From CAVSWT01 sp963775245 (GTDB taxonomy: Bacteria > Bacteroidota > Ignavibacteria > Ignavibacteriales > Ignavibacteriaceae), in NCBI GenBank assembly GCA_963775245.1, contig CAVZID010000012.1:310001-374000 (forward strand): a DNA stretch of 64,000 nt, written 5' to 3'. This document shows positions 9,624 to 17,867 of this stretch, piece by piece. Under the pieces are notes generated by a model, which made no database searches, was not told the DNA's origin, and saw nothing but the letters and a program-made list of their open reading frames with translations. The number at the start of each line of letters is the position of its first letter. Position 1 is the stretch's first letter. The translations under genes were made by a program, and so were the position numbers.

Positions 9624-9677
9624 CCTTTTCCTTTGTCCAAAGGACTACTTTGGAGGAAAGGGGTTGGGGGGATAGGC
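9624..9677. repeat. Palindromic repeat, copy 3, forming the 3' end of rlmN
   Basis: The stretch carries CTTTGTCCAAAGGAC and, on the minus strand, CCCCAACCCCTTTCCTCC, closely matching the copy before hisS at 52853. It overlaps the last nine codons and the TAG stop of rlmN. Confidence 0.7.
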
Positions 9678-10763
9678 CAATTGTCCGCATGCTGCTGCAA
9701 TATCTTCGCCTTGGGTGTAACGTACAATAACAGTGATATTTTTATCACGCAGTCGTTTAACGAAATTATCAATTTTCTTTTTAGGAGTGGGCTGAAGTTC
9801 AGCGGATAATCCAGACGGATTCATGTGCTTTAAAGAATTAAAAGGAATAACATTTATCTTTGATGGAATTTCACTGCAAAGTTTTATTAAAGCATTCAAA
9901 TCTTCATTGCGGTCATTTAAATCTTTCAGCATTACATATTCGAATGTAATCCTGGTTCCGGTTTTAGCAGCATAATATTTAAGTGCCTGTATATTTTCTT
10001 TCAAGGAATACTTTTTATTGATGGGCATAATTTTATTTCGAATATCTTCAAAACAAGAATGAAGTGAAAAAGCCAACTTGACTTTTAATCCTGTGTCAGC
10101 AAGTTCTTTGATTTTGGGAGAGATGCCTGCAGTCGACACGGTTATTTTTTTTAAGCTGATTCCCGTTGTTAATTTTTCAGTGAAAATTTTTAAAGACTTA
10201 ATTGTAGAATTATAATTTAAAAGCGGTTCCCCCATTCCCATATAAACAATGTTTGTAAGATTATCTTTCCCATAATCATTCGCTGTGAGAAGGAATTGGT
10301 CAAAAATTTCTCCGGCGGAAAGATTTTTTTTGTATCCCATTAATCCAGTTGCACAAAACTTGCAATCAAGTGGGCAGCCAACTTGAGTTGAAATACATAG
10401 GGTAGTTCTTTTATCTTCAGGGATAATTACAGATTCAATTTGATTATTTTCTTTAGTTGCAAAAACAAATTTTTTTGTTCCGGTTTCACTAGAAACTTCC
10501 GAATCAACATATTCTAAAGTTTTAATTTCTGCGATGCTTTTTAGTTTTTGTCTCAATGTTTTTGGTAAATTAAGCATTTCATCAAAACTTAAAACACGAT
10601 GATTGTACAGCCAATTGAATACTTGTTCACCGCGGAATTTTGGTTCTCCAATCTCAACAAAATAATCTTGCAACTCTTCTAAGGTTAAGCCTTTAAGAAG
10701 TTTTTTACTCTTTTCTGAAGATTTTATTTCAGATAGTAATAAATTGTCATTTTCGTTTTTCAT
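9645..10763 (-). CDS. rlmN: Dual-specificity 23S rRNA/tRNA adenine-C2 methyltransferase RlmN
   Basis: A radical-SAM enzyme that methylates A2503 of 23S rRNA and A37 of some tRNAs. The N-terminal helical domain (YFVEIGEPKFRGEQVFNWLY) leads to the radical-SAM cysteines in CPLDCKFCATG, then GMGEPLLNY and the conserved C-terminal cysteine in DIAAACGQL. The family normally ends shortly after GQL. Here the tail YPPNPFPPK and the stop are encoded by a palindromic repeat (9624-9677). A TATATTTG promoter element lies only five bases before the ATG, suggesting a leaderless message. Confidence 0.96.
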   Translation of the reverse strand: MKNENDNLLLSEIKSSEKSKKLLKGLTLEELQDYFVEIGEPKFRGEQVFNWLYNHRVLSFDEMLNLPKTLRQKLKSIAEIKTLEYVDSEVSSETGTKKFVFATKENNQIESVIIPEDKRTTLCISTQVGCPLDCKFCATGLMGYKKNLSAGEIFDQFLLTANDYGKDNLTNIVYMGMGEPLLNYNSTIKSLKIFTEKLTTGISLKKITVSTAGISPKIKELADTGLKVKLAFSLHSCFEDIRNKIMPINKKYSLKENIQALKYYAAKTGTRITFEYVMLKDLNDRNEDLNALIKLCSEIPSKINVIPFNSLKHMNPSGLSAELQPTPKKKIDNFVKRLRDKNITVIVRYTQGEDIAAACGQLAYPPNPFPPK

Positions 10764-10767
10764 TGTA

Positions 10768-10775
10768 CAAATATA
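10768..10775 (-). promoter_or_regulatory. Candidate -7 element (TATATTTG) directly before rlmN
   Basis: It matches TAnnTTTG on the minus strand and ends five bases before the rlmN ATG. Transcription starting at the normal distance would begin at or next to the start codon. Confidence 0.5.
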
Positions 10776-10873
10776 ACCATAAAGTGAATTCTATAAAATT
10801 GAGCAAAATTGTTTTTGATAATGAATAACTTTGAAGTCGATTAGAAATTGACTACTATGCAAAGAAAGCGGGT

Positions 10874-10962
10874 ATCACGAAGTGATTCAATATAAATAAC
10901 CTCGTATGAAATACGAGGGGAAAAGAACCCAAAACTCTAAAACCGAACTCTGAAAGGAGTTC
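10874..10962 (+). repeat. Three-hairpin REP-like element, copy 1
   Basis: Three hairpins lie in order: ATCAC-gaa-GTGAT (10874-10886), CCTCGTAT-gaa-ATACGAGG (10900-10918) and GAACTC-tgaaag-GAGTTC (10945-10962). The linker AATATAAATAA separates the first two. A near-identical copy is at 11693-11781, and a copy with different stems but the same layout is on the minus strand at 11545-11631. Confidence 0.85.
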
Positions 10963-10981
10963 AATAAAAGCTATCAGATAA

Positions 10982-11434
10982 TTAATAAAGAAAACACTCA
11001 TCAAACTCTATATTATGCTCCATTAATAGCTTTATATATTCTTCCTTAAAAGTTAGTTTTTTATGATGCTCTTTCTGGTCCACTATATACCGGATTAAAT
11101 TTTCTTTTGCTGAAATTGAATACGTAAAAGCTCCATATCCAACTTGCCATCAAGAAAAATCTGGAAATATTTTCTCCTCTCTTATAAAATCCGAAGCTGC
11201 CAATTTTATATCCTTAACAAGATCTGATAATGCTATTGAAGGATGAATATGAGTAGCTATATGTATGTGATCTTCAATACCATTAATTCGATATAAGTGA
11301 CATTTTTTATTTTTTAATATTCCCCAAATGTATCGGTATAAATTTTCTTGTCCCGATTGAATCAAAGTTCTCTCTCTATTTTTAGTGGAGAAAACCATCT
11401 GATATAAAATTTGTGTGTATGTACGAATTGATAT
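10982..11434 (-). pseudogene. Decayed IS200/RAYT-type Y1 transposase
   Basis: A HUH single-strand transposase remnant. The intact N-terminal part reads TYTQILYQMVFSTKNRE and contains the metal-binding HIH motif in DHIHIA. An in-frame TGA at 11150-11152 interrupts it exactly where relatives have Gly in F-x-GWQ-x-GYGAF. The frame then continues WQVGYGAFTYSIS ... RYIVDQKEHHKK, which holds the likely catalytic tyrosine, to a TAA at 10982-10984. The normal start seems to have become ATA at 11432-11434; the first remaining ATG is internal (11398). Without the C-terminal half the product should be inactive. It sits among three hairpin repeats, as REP-associated transposases do. Confidence 0.82.
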
Positions 11435-11544
11435 TTTCCCTTTATTATTTGATGAGATTTATGTTATTAAAATAATTGTTATAAGAAATTAAATACAGGG
11501 TAAGAAGAAAGATTTTCTAAAAAACCATTTCTTCAAAATATTGT

Positions 11545-11631
11545 TGAATCCCATTCGGGGTTCACCTTTCCCATATTTGTTATTTCCCCGACTTATAGTC
11601 GGGGTTATTTATATTTATCCCCTGTCGGGGA
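11545..11631 (-). repeat. Three-hairpin REP-like element, copy 2 (compensated stems)
   Basis: Read on the minus strand: ATCCCC-gaca-GGGGAT (11631-11616), linker AAATATAAATAA, CCCCGACT-ata-AGTCGGGG (11603-11585), and GAACCCC-gaat-GGGATTC (11562-11545). The order, loop sizes and A/T linker match copies 1 and 3, but almost every stem base differs while pairing is kept. Confidence 0.8.
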
Positions 11632-11692
11632 TAAAGAATTTATCTAGTAGGTAAGGAAATAATATGAGTGGTTATTTATAAAAGAAATGAGC

Positions 11693-11781
11693 ATCACGAA
11701 GTGATACAACATAAATAACCTCGTATGAAATACAAGGGAAAAAGAACCCAAAACTCTAAAACCGAACTCCGAATGGAGTTC
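11693..11781 (+). repeat. Three-hairpin REP-like element, copy 3
   Basis: ATCAC-gaa-GTGAT (11693-11705), CCTCGTAT-gaa-ATACAAGG (11719-11737, one mismatch) and GAACTCC-gaat-GGAGTTC (11764-11781). It is nearly identical to copy 1 over about 90 bases. Apart from these repeats, 11435-11979 holds nothing recognisable. Confidence 0.85.
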
Positions 11782-11979
11782 AACAAGTTGAAGGCATAAA
11801 ATACTACTTAGAATAGTAAAACTTCGACTAAACAAAGTCACACTTTGGCAATTGCTATCGATGATATTATCTGTTATTTTGAATTTATAAAATAATTATC
11901 TCTCAAAACCAAAAGTCTTTGATGGGATAAATAATAAGAATTACCAAAAGTAGTTTCAAAAACATTTAAAGGAATTAAA

Positions 11980-13125
11980 ATGAATTTCGACTTCACAGAA
12001 GAACAAATCATGATCCGGGATTCGGCAAAAGAATTTGCTGAAGCCGAGATTGCACCATCCGCAGTTGAGCGCGACATCAATGCAGAGTTTCCAAAAGATA
12101 TTGTTAAGAAACTTGGCGAGCTTGGATTTTTAGGTATGATGGTTCCGCCTGAATTAGGTGGTGCAGGATTGGACACGATTAGTTACGTACTTGCAATGAT
12201 TGAAATCTCCAAAGTTGATGCGAGTGTTGGTGTAATTATGTCTGTCAACAATTCTCTGGTTTGTTTTGGATTGGAAAAATACGGTTCGGATTTTATTAAA
12301 GAAAAATATTTAATTCCGCTTGCTAAAGGAGAAAAGCTTGGCGCATTTGCATTATCGGAACCTGAGGCAGGCAGTGATGCAACTAAACAAAAAACGACTG
12401 CCGATAAAAATAAAACTCACTTTATTTTAAATGGGATGAAAAATTGGATTACTAACGGCAAGTCTGCCGATTACTATTTAGTTATGGCTACTACTGATAA
12501 ATCCAAAGGGCATCATGGTATTTCAACTATATTAGTTGAGAAAGAAATGGAAGGATTTGGGCAGGGAAAGAAAGAAGACAAAATGGGAATTAGAAGTTCC
12601 GATACTTGCAGTTTAACTTTTGAAAATTGTAAAGTACCGTTTGAAAATTTAATTTGGGATGAAGGCAAAGGATTTAATTTTGCGATGAATACTTTGAATG
12701 GCGGAAGAATCGGAATTGCAGCACAAGCCATTGGTATTGCAGAAGCATCACTTGAAGCTGCAATTAAATATTCAAAACAGCGAAAAGCTTTTGGGAAAGA
12801 GATTTCAAACTTCCAGGCAATTCAATTCAAATTAAGCGATATGGCTGTTAAAGTTGATTGTGCAAAACTTTTAACATTCAAAGCAGCAGCACTTAAAGAT
12901 GCCGAAAAGAAATACTATAAAGAAGCCGCAATGGCAAAATTATATTCTTCTAAAATTGCTGTTGAAAATGCTCTTGATGCAATTCAGATTCATGGCGGTT
13001 ATGGTTATGTAAGAGAATATTTGGTTGAAAGATATTTGCGTGATGCAAAAATAACTGAAATTTATGAAGGTACTTCAGAGATTCAGAAAATGGTTATCTC
13101 ACGTGCTTTGCTTGATAGTAAATAA
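11980..13125 (+). CDS. Acyl-CoA dehydrogenase
   Basis: A 381-aa FAD-dependent enzyme that oxidises acyl-CoA to trans-2-enoyl-CoA in fatty- or amino-acid breakdown, passing electrons to ETF. The N-terminal helical domain starts MNFDFTEEQIMIRDSAKEFA. The middle domain has FALSEPEAGSDA and NWITNGKSADYY. The C-terminal domain ends IYEGTSEIQKMVISRALL, with the catalytic-base glutamate in YEGT. The sequence is closest in feel to short-chain (butyryl-CoA) dehydrogenases, but chain length cannot be settled by eye. AAAGGAATTAAAATG gives a good ribosome-binding site. The next gene begins seven bases after the stop. Confidence 0.93.
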   Translation: MNFDFTEEQIMIRDSAKEFAEAEIAPSAVERDINAEFPKDIVKKLGELGFLGMMVPPELGGAGLDTISYVLAMIEISKVDASVGVIMSVNNSLVCFGLEKYGSDFIKEKYLIPLAKGEKLGAFALSEPEAGSDATKQKTTADKNKTHFILNGMKNWITNGKSADYYLVMATTDKSKGHHGISTILVEKEMEGFGQGKKEDKMGIRSSDTCSLTFENCKVPFENLIWDEGKGFNFAMNTLNGGRIGIAAQAIGIAEASLEAAIKYSKQRKAFGKEISNFQAIQFKLSDMAVKVDCAKLLTFKAAALKDAEKKYYKEAAMAKLYSSKIAVENALDAIQIHGGYGYVREYLVERYLRDAKITEIYEGTSEIQKMVISRALLDSK

Positions 13126-13132
13126 ATTCAAG

Positions 13133-13579
13133 ATGAAAATTATTTTTCTGTTTTTAATTTTAACTTCGGCTGCATTTTCACAAACTGATTGGGAGAGATG
13201 GGGCAAGAGTAATTATAGCTATCAAGTTAAGGATAATTATCTTCAACGAAGTTATTCGTTACGAGGAGATAATGTAACTCAAGTTTTAGTTAACAGTTTT
13301 ACATCAGCATATTGGTTTTTTATTTCTGATGTCGATGGAAATAACTGTCCTTTTCGTCCCACATGCTCATCTTTTTTTGTTGCATCTGTAAAAAAGACAA
13401 ATTTAATTCAAGGTACTTTAATGTTTTTTGACAGGTTCACACGCGACATGGATTTTGTAAATAGAAGCTATCGTTATCCTGAAATTCAAGATGGCCATCT
13501 TTATGATCCTGTAAGCTTATACGAACTTGATACCACAAAAATAAATTATATTCCTCCTGCAACTACTGTAATTGAATAA
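13133..13579 (+). CDS. Exported YidD-like protein
   Basis: A 148-aa protein with a signal peptide (MKIIFLFLILTSAAFSQ), which favours the ATG at 13133 over the upstream start at 13064. The core CPFRPTCSSFFVASVKKTN followed by GTLMFFDRFTRDM matches the YidD (membrane protein insertion efficiency factor) pattern of CxxxPTCS plus an arginine-rich stretch. Classical YidD is a short inner-membrane-associated cytoplasmic protein. This one is secreted and longer, so the function may differ. It overlaps the next gene as TAATG and forms an operon with two TPR/DUF5683 proteins. Confidence 0.72.
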   Translation: MKIIFLFLILTSAAFSQTDWERWGKSNYSYQVKDNYLQRSYSLRGDNVTQVLVNSFTSAYWFFISDVDGNNCPFRPTCSSFFVASVKKTNLIQGTLMFFDRFTRDMDFVNRSYRYPEIQDGHLYDPVSLYELDTTKINYIPPATTVIE

Positions 13580-14439
13580 TGACTAAAATTATTCTATGCT
13601 GGGTATTGTTAACTTCTATATTTTTCCCGCAAAATTTTAACCAAGATTCTTCCAACATATTCCATTCTCCCGAAAACATAAAAAAGTTTGCAGATTTTTT
13701 ATTTTGCAGTAAAGATTATCTTCGAGCAATCGAAGAATATGAAAAGTATTTAAACTCTTATAGTGACGATACAATTGTATTTAAGATTGGATTAGCATAT
13801 TCAAGAATGCAGAAGTATTTAGAAGCTGAAAATTCTTTCAAACAAGTTCGTTCATTTTCTCAACTATTTAGTGAATCAAGATTACAAATCTATAAAGCCT
13901 CATTTCAGGATGATGTTTTACATTTTCGAAACAATTTAAATGGGAATCGAATAATAGAATCAAATCATGAAACTTTATTTAAGCTAAAAAATTTTTCATA
14001 CTTTTTTACAAACAATAAGCTTCCGGGAAAGGAATTATTTTTATCTGTTTTTAATGAAGACGAAAAAGAAGAAATTAATGATTTCTATAAATTCAAAATT
14101 AATCCACAAACTAAATCACCTGTAATAGCCTCAATTTTATCGGCAGTTGTTCCGGGGCTTGGGAAAATTTATTCAGACCAAATAAGTGATGGGATTACCG
14201 CCTTTATTGCTACAGGCTTATTAACATTCTTAGCTTATGATAACTTTCATGCAAACCATAAATTTAGAGGCTGGTTGTTTACCGGGTTAGGCGGCTTATT
14301 CTATGCCGGGAATATTTATGGCTCCGCTGCTGCTGCACAAATTTATAATGCAAAATTATTATTTAATTTTAATGCCAGTTTAAAAGTTTATTTAGATAGT
14401 AAAAATTATTTTATACCAAAGATAAATTTTTGTAACTAA
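13579..14439 (+). CDS. TPR protein with C-terminal DUF5683-like membrane domain (paralogue 1)
   Basis: The N-terminal signal MTKIILCWVLLTSIFFPQ precedes one or two TPR-like units (RAIEEYEKYLNSYSDDTIVFKIGLAYSRM) and a less conserved middle. The C-terminal 100 residues hold hydrophobic segments beginning PVIASILSAVVPGLGKIYSDQ, the P-G-G-Q/K-x-Y pattern of DUF5683. The start codon overlaps the yidD-like stop (TAATG), implying translational coupling. Its neighbour at 14448 has the same architecture, so the two look like old tandem duplicates. Function is unknown; a role in the envelope is inferred from the signal and membrane segments. Confidence 0.7.
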   Translation: MTKIILCWVLLTSIFFPQNFNQDSSNIFHSPENIKKFADFLFCSKDYLRAIEEYEKYLNSYSDDTIVFKIGLAYSRMQKYLEAENSFKQVRSFSQLFSESRLQIYKASFQDDVLHFRNNLNGNRIIESNHETLFKLKNFSYFFTNNKLPGKELFLSVFNEDEKEEINDFYKFKINPQTKSPVIASILSAVVPGLGKIYSDQISDGITAFIATGLLTFLAYDNFHANHKFRGWLFTGLGGLFYAGNIYGSAAAAQIYNAKLLFNFNASLKVYLDSKNYFIPKINFCN

Positions 14440-14447
14440 AATTTGAC

Positions 14448-15287
14448 ATGAAAATATTTTTAATAATACTATCTCTCTTATTTGTCAAATCAAATCTGAT
14501 ATATTCTCAATCACCGGATTTGAAGAATCAATTGCAATATGCCCAAAAACTTTATGATGATGAACAATATTTCGATGCAATAACAGAATTTAAAAGACTT
14601 TTGTTTTTTGATAACGATAATGAATACACTTTTACTTCTAATTTTATGATTGGTAAGTCATATAAAATGGGAGCGAAATTTTCTGATGCTATAATTTATT
14701 TCACTAAAGCTGAAATTGCTGCTGTTAATTATGAAGACATTTATAAAACAAAAATAGAAAAAATACGTTGTAATATTTTAAGAAGAACAACTGAGAACGC
14801 AAAGCAATTGTTAAGTGAAGTTGAAGATAATAATAGATTTAAAAATAAAATTGATGAAATCAACTATTGGCGGGGCTGGGCGGATATTTTTTCAGACGAT
14901 TGGGAACAAGCTTCAATCGATTTTGAAAAAAGTAAAATGGATACATCCCTTTCAGTATTCTGTAAAGATGTTGATGATAAAAGATATTCGACCGTATTTG
15001 AAACTGTCCTTTCTGTTTTTATTCCTGGTGCCGGCCAATTTTATACGGGGCATTATTTTAGCGGATTGCTTTCTTTAGGCTGGAATGTGTTGTGGGGTTA
15101 TATAACTATTAATGCATTTATAGATAATCGTATTTTTGACGGCTTTGCAGTTGCTAATTTATTGTGGTTAAGATTTTATAATGGTAATTTACAGAACGCT
15201 AAAAAATTTGCTGAAGAAAATAATTTGAAAATAAGTAATCGTGCTTTATACTATTTGCAATACGAATATAGAGGGTTAAAACCATAA
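14448..15287 (+). CDS. TPR protein with C-terminal DUF5683-like membrane domain (paralogue 2)
   Basis: The signal peptide MKIFLIILSLLFVKSNLIYSQ is followed by TPR-like helices (AQKLYDDEQYFDAITEFKRL, SFKMG-type second helix) and a C-terminal domain opening VFETVLSVFIPGAGQFYTGH with several hydrophobic segments. It shares layout and the P-G-x-G-Q/K-x-Y motif with the gene at 13579, eight bases upstream, and is probably cotranscribed with it. Function is unknown. Confidence 0.7.
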   Translation: MKIFLIILSLLFVKSNLIYSQSPDLKNQLQYAQKLYDDEQYFDAITEFKRLLFFDNDNEYTFTSNFMIGKSYKMGAKFSDAIIYFTKAEIAAVNYEDIYKTKIEKIRCNILRRTTENAKQLLSEVEDNNRFKNKIDEINYWRGWADIFSDDWEQASIDFEKSKMDTSLSVFCKDVDDKRYSTVFETVLSVFIPGAGQFYTGHYFSGLLSLGWNVLWGYITINAFIDNRIFDGFAVANLLWLRFYNGNLQNAKKFAEENNLKISNRALYYLQYEYRGLKP

Positions 15288-15405
15288 TCAAGTCAATTTT
15301 ATTATATGCAATTGATTGTGGTATATTGAAAAAAATAAATATATTTTCAATCATTTTCTTGAATTCATTTTAAAATTTATGTAGTAAACCATATCGGAGG
15401 GCTTA

Positions 15406-16011
15406 ATGAAAAGAGGGACTCAAATTGGCTGTGCAGTTGGAGGGGTAATAATAATTATTATCGCAGCCATAGTAATTTGGGGAATTAGTTCATATAATCA
15501 TTTGGTTCAATTGAATGAAGGTGTTAATGAAAGTTGGAGCCAGGTAGAGAATCAATATCAAAGAAGAACCGATTTAATTCCGAACCTTGTTAACACGGTT
15601 AAAGGTTACGCTAATTTTGAAAGAGGTGTTTTAACTGATGTTACTGAAGCGAGAGCAAAAGTAAGCCAAATGCAGGTTACCCCAGAAGTTTTAAATAATC
15701 CACAGGCATTTCAAAAATTCGAGCAAGCGCAAGGACAATTAAGCGGTGCTCTATCAAGATTATTAGTCACGGTTGAGAATTATCCTAACTTAAAAGCTAA
15801 TGAAAATTTCTTGCAGCTACAGGCACAGCTTGAAGGAACGGAAAATAGAATTTCAGTAGAGAGAAGAAGATTTAACGAAGTGGTTAGAGATTATAATACT
15901 AACATAAAAAGATTTCCCACTGCGATGATTGCTGGAATTGCCGGATTTGGAGAGAAACAATATTTCAAAGCTGTAGCTGGAGCAGAAACACCACCAAAGG
16001 TTCAGTTTTAA
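15406..16011 (+). CDS. lemA: LemA family protein
   Basis: A 201-aa membrane-anchored protein with one N-terminal transmembrane segment (about 8-28) and a long helical domain exposed outside. The LemA signature is clear: LNEGVNESWSQVENQYQRRTDLIPNLVNTVKGYA, and later VERRRFNEVVRDYN and a FGEKQYFKA end. A strong GGAGGG lies before the ATG. The stop overlaps the next gene start as TAATG. LemA genes commonly precede a TPM-domain (YgcG-like) gene, as here. The molecular role of the family is not established. Confidence 0.95.
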   Translation: MKRGTQIGCAVGGVIIIIIAAIVIWGISSYNHLVQLNEGVNESWSQVENQYQRRTDLIPNLVNTVKGYANFERGVLTDVTEARAKVSQMQVTPEVLNNPQAFQKFEQAQGQLSGALSRLLVTVENYPNLKANENFLQLQAQLEGTENRISVERRRFNEVVRDYNTNIKRFPTAMIAGIAGFGEKQYFKAVAGAETPPKVQF

Positions 16012-16750
16012 TGAATAAAATATTCATCTTAGTTATTATTATTTATTTCTATAGGCTATAGTCAGAATAACCGCAAATATTCAGAATTAAAAAATTGGAT
16101 GACTGATAGTACAAATACATTAACATCTTCCCAAATCCAAGATTTAAATTATAGACTGAAAACTTATCAGGATACAACCAGTAACCAGCTTGTTGGATTA
16201 ATGATTCCAACATTAAATAATTATCCTCTTGAATATTATTCTGAAGAAGTAGCAACTCAAAATGAAATCGGAACAAAGAAACATGACAATGGTGTATTTG
16301 GTACTAGTTGTAAAAAATGATCATAAAGCAAGAATAGAAGTTGGATATGGTTTGGAAGGGGCTTTGCCGGATGCTTTAGCAAGTTCAATAATAAGAAATG
16401 TAATGATTCCTCAATTTAGAAATGATAACTATTATGCTGGTATAAGTGATGGAATGAATGCAATTATAAAAACAATTGCTGGAGAGTACACTGCAGAGGA
16501 TAATAGAAATTCGAATAATAATAATTCCCACCACGGTTCAATTATTGTGATATTAATGATTATATTTTTCTTGTTTAATTTTTTTAGAAGAGGCAGAGGG
16601 AGGCGCGGGCCAGGAGGATTTATTTATTATGGCGGTGGTTTCGGGGGAGGTGGAAGTAGCGGTTTTGGAGGAGGGGGAGGATTTAGTGGTGGAGGTTTTA
16701 GCGGGGGCGGCGGTTCATTTGGAGGCGGTGGAGCTAGCGGCGGTTGGTAA
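16011..16750 (+). pseudogene. TPM-domain (YgcG-like) membrane protein with two frameshifts
   Basis: The gene starts as TAATG on the lemA stop and encodes a signal peptide (MNKIFILVIII), a TPM domain and a Gly-rich tail. The frame is broken twice, each time by one extra base. The first break is near 16035-16050, just before SIGYSQNNRKYSEL. The second is at 16297-16299 (TTT), where HDNGV should run into LVLVVKNDHKARIEVGYGLE. After the second shift the TPM core (ALPDALASSIIRN), a transmembrane segment (SIIVILMIIFFLFNFF) and the GGG-rich end are intact. Either the gene is dead or the sequence has two insertion errors. Relatives act with LemA in the envelope; function is unclear. Confidence 0.85.
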
Positions 16751-16887
16751 TAATTTTATAATTAATTGTTATTGAAGTTTTAATCATGTTTTTGTAAAAT
16801 TCACATCGATTTGAAAAAATTAATTTCATCAATCTTTCTTAATAACAGATTTAAAGTAAAGTTTATAACAATAAGGAGTAAATATTA

Positions 16888-17220
16888 ATGGCAATAATGA
16901 TAACTGAAGAATGCATCAACTGCGGAGCCTGCGAACCTGAATGTCCTAATACAGCTATTTATGAAGGAGGAGCAGAATGGGAACTTGCAGGAAAAAATTT
17001 TGGAGAAAGTGATGCTGCACCCAGTGGTGCTGATGGTTTCTTTTCAACTGAATTTTTCTACATAGTTCCTGATAAATGTACTGAGTGTAAAGGATTTCAT
17101 GATGAACCTCAATGTGCTGCTGTATGCCCAGTTGATTGCTGCATTCCGGATCCAAAACACGAAGAAGATGAAGAAACTTTATTAAAACGAAAAGAATATC
17201 TTGACGGAATTGGCAGATAG
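16888..17220 (+). CDS. 2[4Fe-4S] ferredoxin, Chlorobi type (paralogue 1, extended)
   Basis: A 110-aa low-potential electron carrier. The first cluster motif is C9-x2-C12-x2-C15-x3-C19P. The second is CTEC, an eight-residue insert, then CAAVCP, with the DCCIPD end typical of Chlorobi-group ferredoxins. The 21 residues after it are charged (HEEDEETLLKRKEYL) and missing from the second copy. AAGGAG precedes the ATG. It would donate electrons to reductive carbon or nitrogen metabolism enzymes; partners are not visible here. Confidence 0.92.
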   Translation: MAIMITEECINCGACEPECPNTAIYEGGAEWELAGKNFGESDAAPSGADGFFSTEFFYIVPDKCTECKGFHDEPQCAAVCPVDCCIPDPKHEEDEETLLKRKEYLDGIGR

Positions 17221-17246
17221 TAATTAAAGATATTATTGTCATATTT

Positions 17247-17270
17247 AAGGGTATCTTAAATGGTACCCTT
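17247..17270 (+). terminator. Candidate terminator after ferredoxin 1
   Basis: AAGGGTA and TACCCTT form a 7-bp stem with a 10-base loop, followed by TTTATTT. It separates the two ferredoxin genes. The remaining bases to 17507 show nothing else. Confidence 0.5.
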
Positions 17271-17507
17271 TATTTAGTGTTTAAAAAATCAATATTCAAA
17301 AAAGAGAAAATCCATTTCTATATTCCCACCATTGAAAACAGTCTAATTTGCAATTCTTCTTAATTAAATAAAAATCAAATAAAATCCTAAAAAGTGATTC
17401 AGATTACGGCTGGCACAGAATTCGTGAATATATAGGCAGTAAAGATAAATGTTGAAAAGTTTATATAATAACTTAATCCCTAATTGAAATTATAGGAGAT
17501 CAATAAA

Positions 17508-17777
17508 ATGGCATTAAAGATAACTGACGAATGTATTAATTGTGGAGCTTGTGAGCCCGAATGCCCAAATAGTGCAATTTATGAAGGTGGACATGATTGG
17601 GAATTAGATGGTAAAACTTACGGCGAAAACGATGCTGCTCCATCCGGCCAAACAGGATTTTATTCAAATGATTATTTTTATATAGTTCCTGATAAATGTG
17701 TTGAATGCGATGGAACTCATGAATCACCTCAATGCGCTGAAGTATGTCCTGTAGATTGCTGTATACCTAGTAATTAA
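17508..17777 (+). CDS. 2[4Fe-4S] ferredoxin, Chlorobi type (paralogue 2)
   Basis: An 89-aa ferredoxin closely related to the one 288 bases upstream (shared ECINCGACEPECPN, FYIVPDKC, CPVDCCIP). It has both cluster motifs and the same eight-residue insert between the second CxxC and the next cysteine. It lacks the charged C-terminal extension. TAGGAG precedes the ATG. Two copies with separate upstream regions suggest different expression rather than one operon. A strong terminator follows at 17868. Confidence 0.93.
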   Translation: MALKITDECINCGACEPECPNSAIYEGGHDWELDGKTYGENDAAPSGQTGFYSNDYFYIVPDKCVECDGTHESPQCAEVCPVDCCIPSN

Positions 17778-17867
17778 TAGTTTGATATTATTATCACGGG
17801 GAGATAATAATAAGGGATTGACGGGGAAAGATTGCTGGGGGATTTGGATTGACACAAAAAGGGAGCT

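Noticed and set aside
9606..9809. Plus-strand open frame antisense to the rlmN 3' end
   Set aside because: It lies mostly opposite a well-conserved gene and includes the repeat; no support as a gene.
11150..11152. In-frame TGA at a conserved glycine position of the transposase, which could hint at TGA recoding
   Set aside because: Many other genes in the window end at TGA at the expected place, and no other conserved gene has an internal TGA. A nonsense mutation in a decayed transposase is simpler.
11874..12176. Minus-strand open frame over the start of the acyl-CoA dehydrogenase
   Set aside because: It is a shadow of the conserved gene on the other strand.
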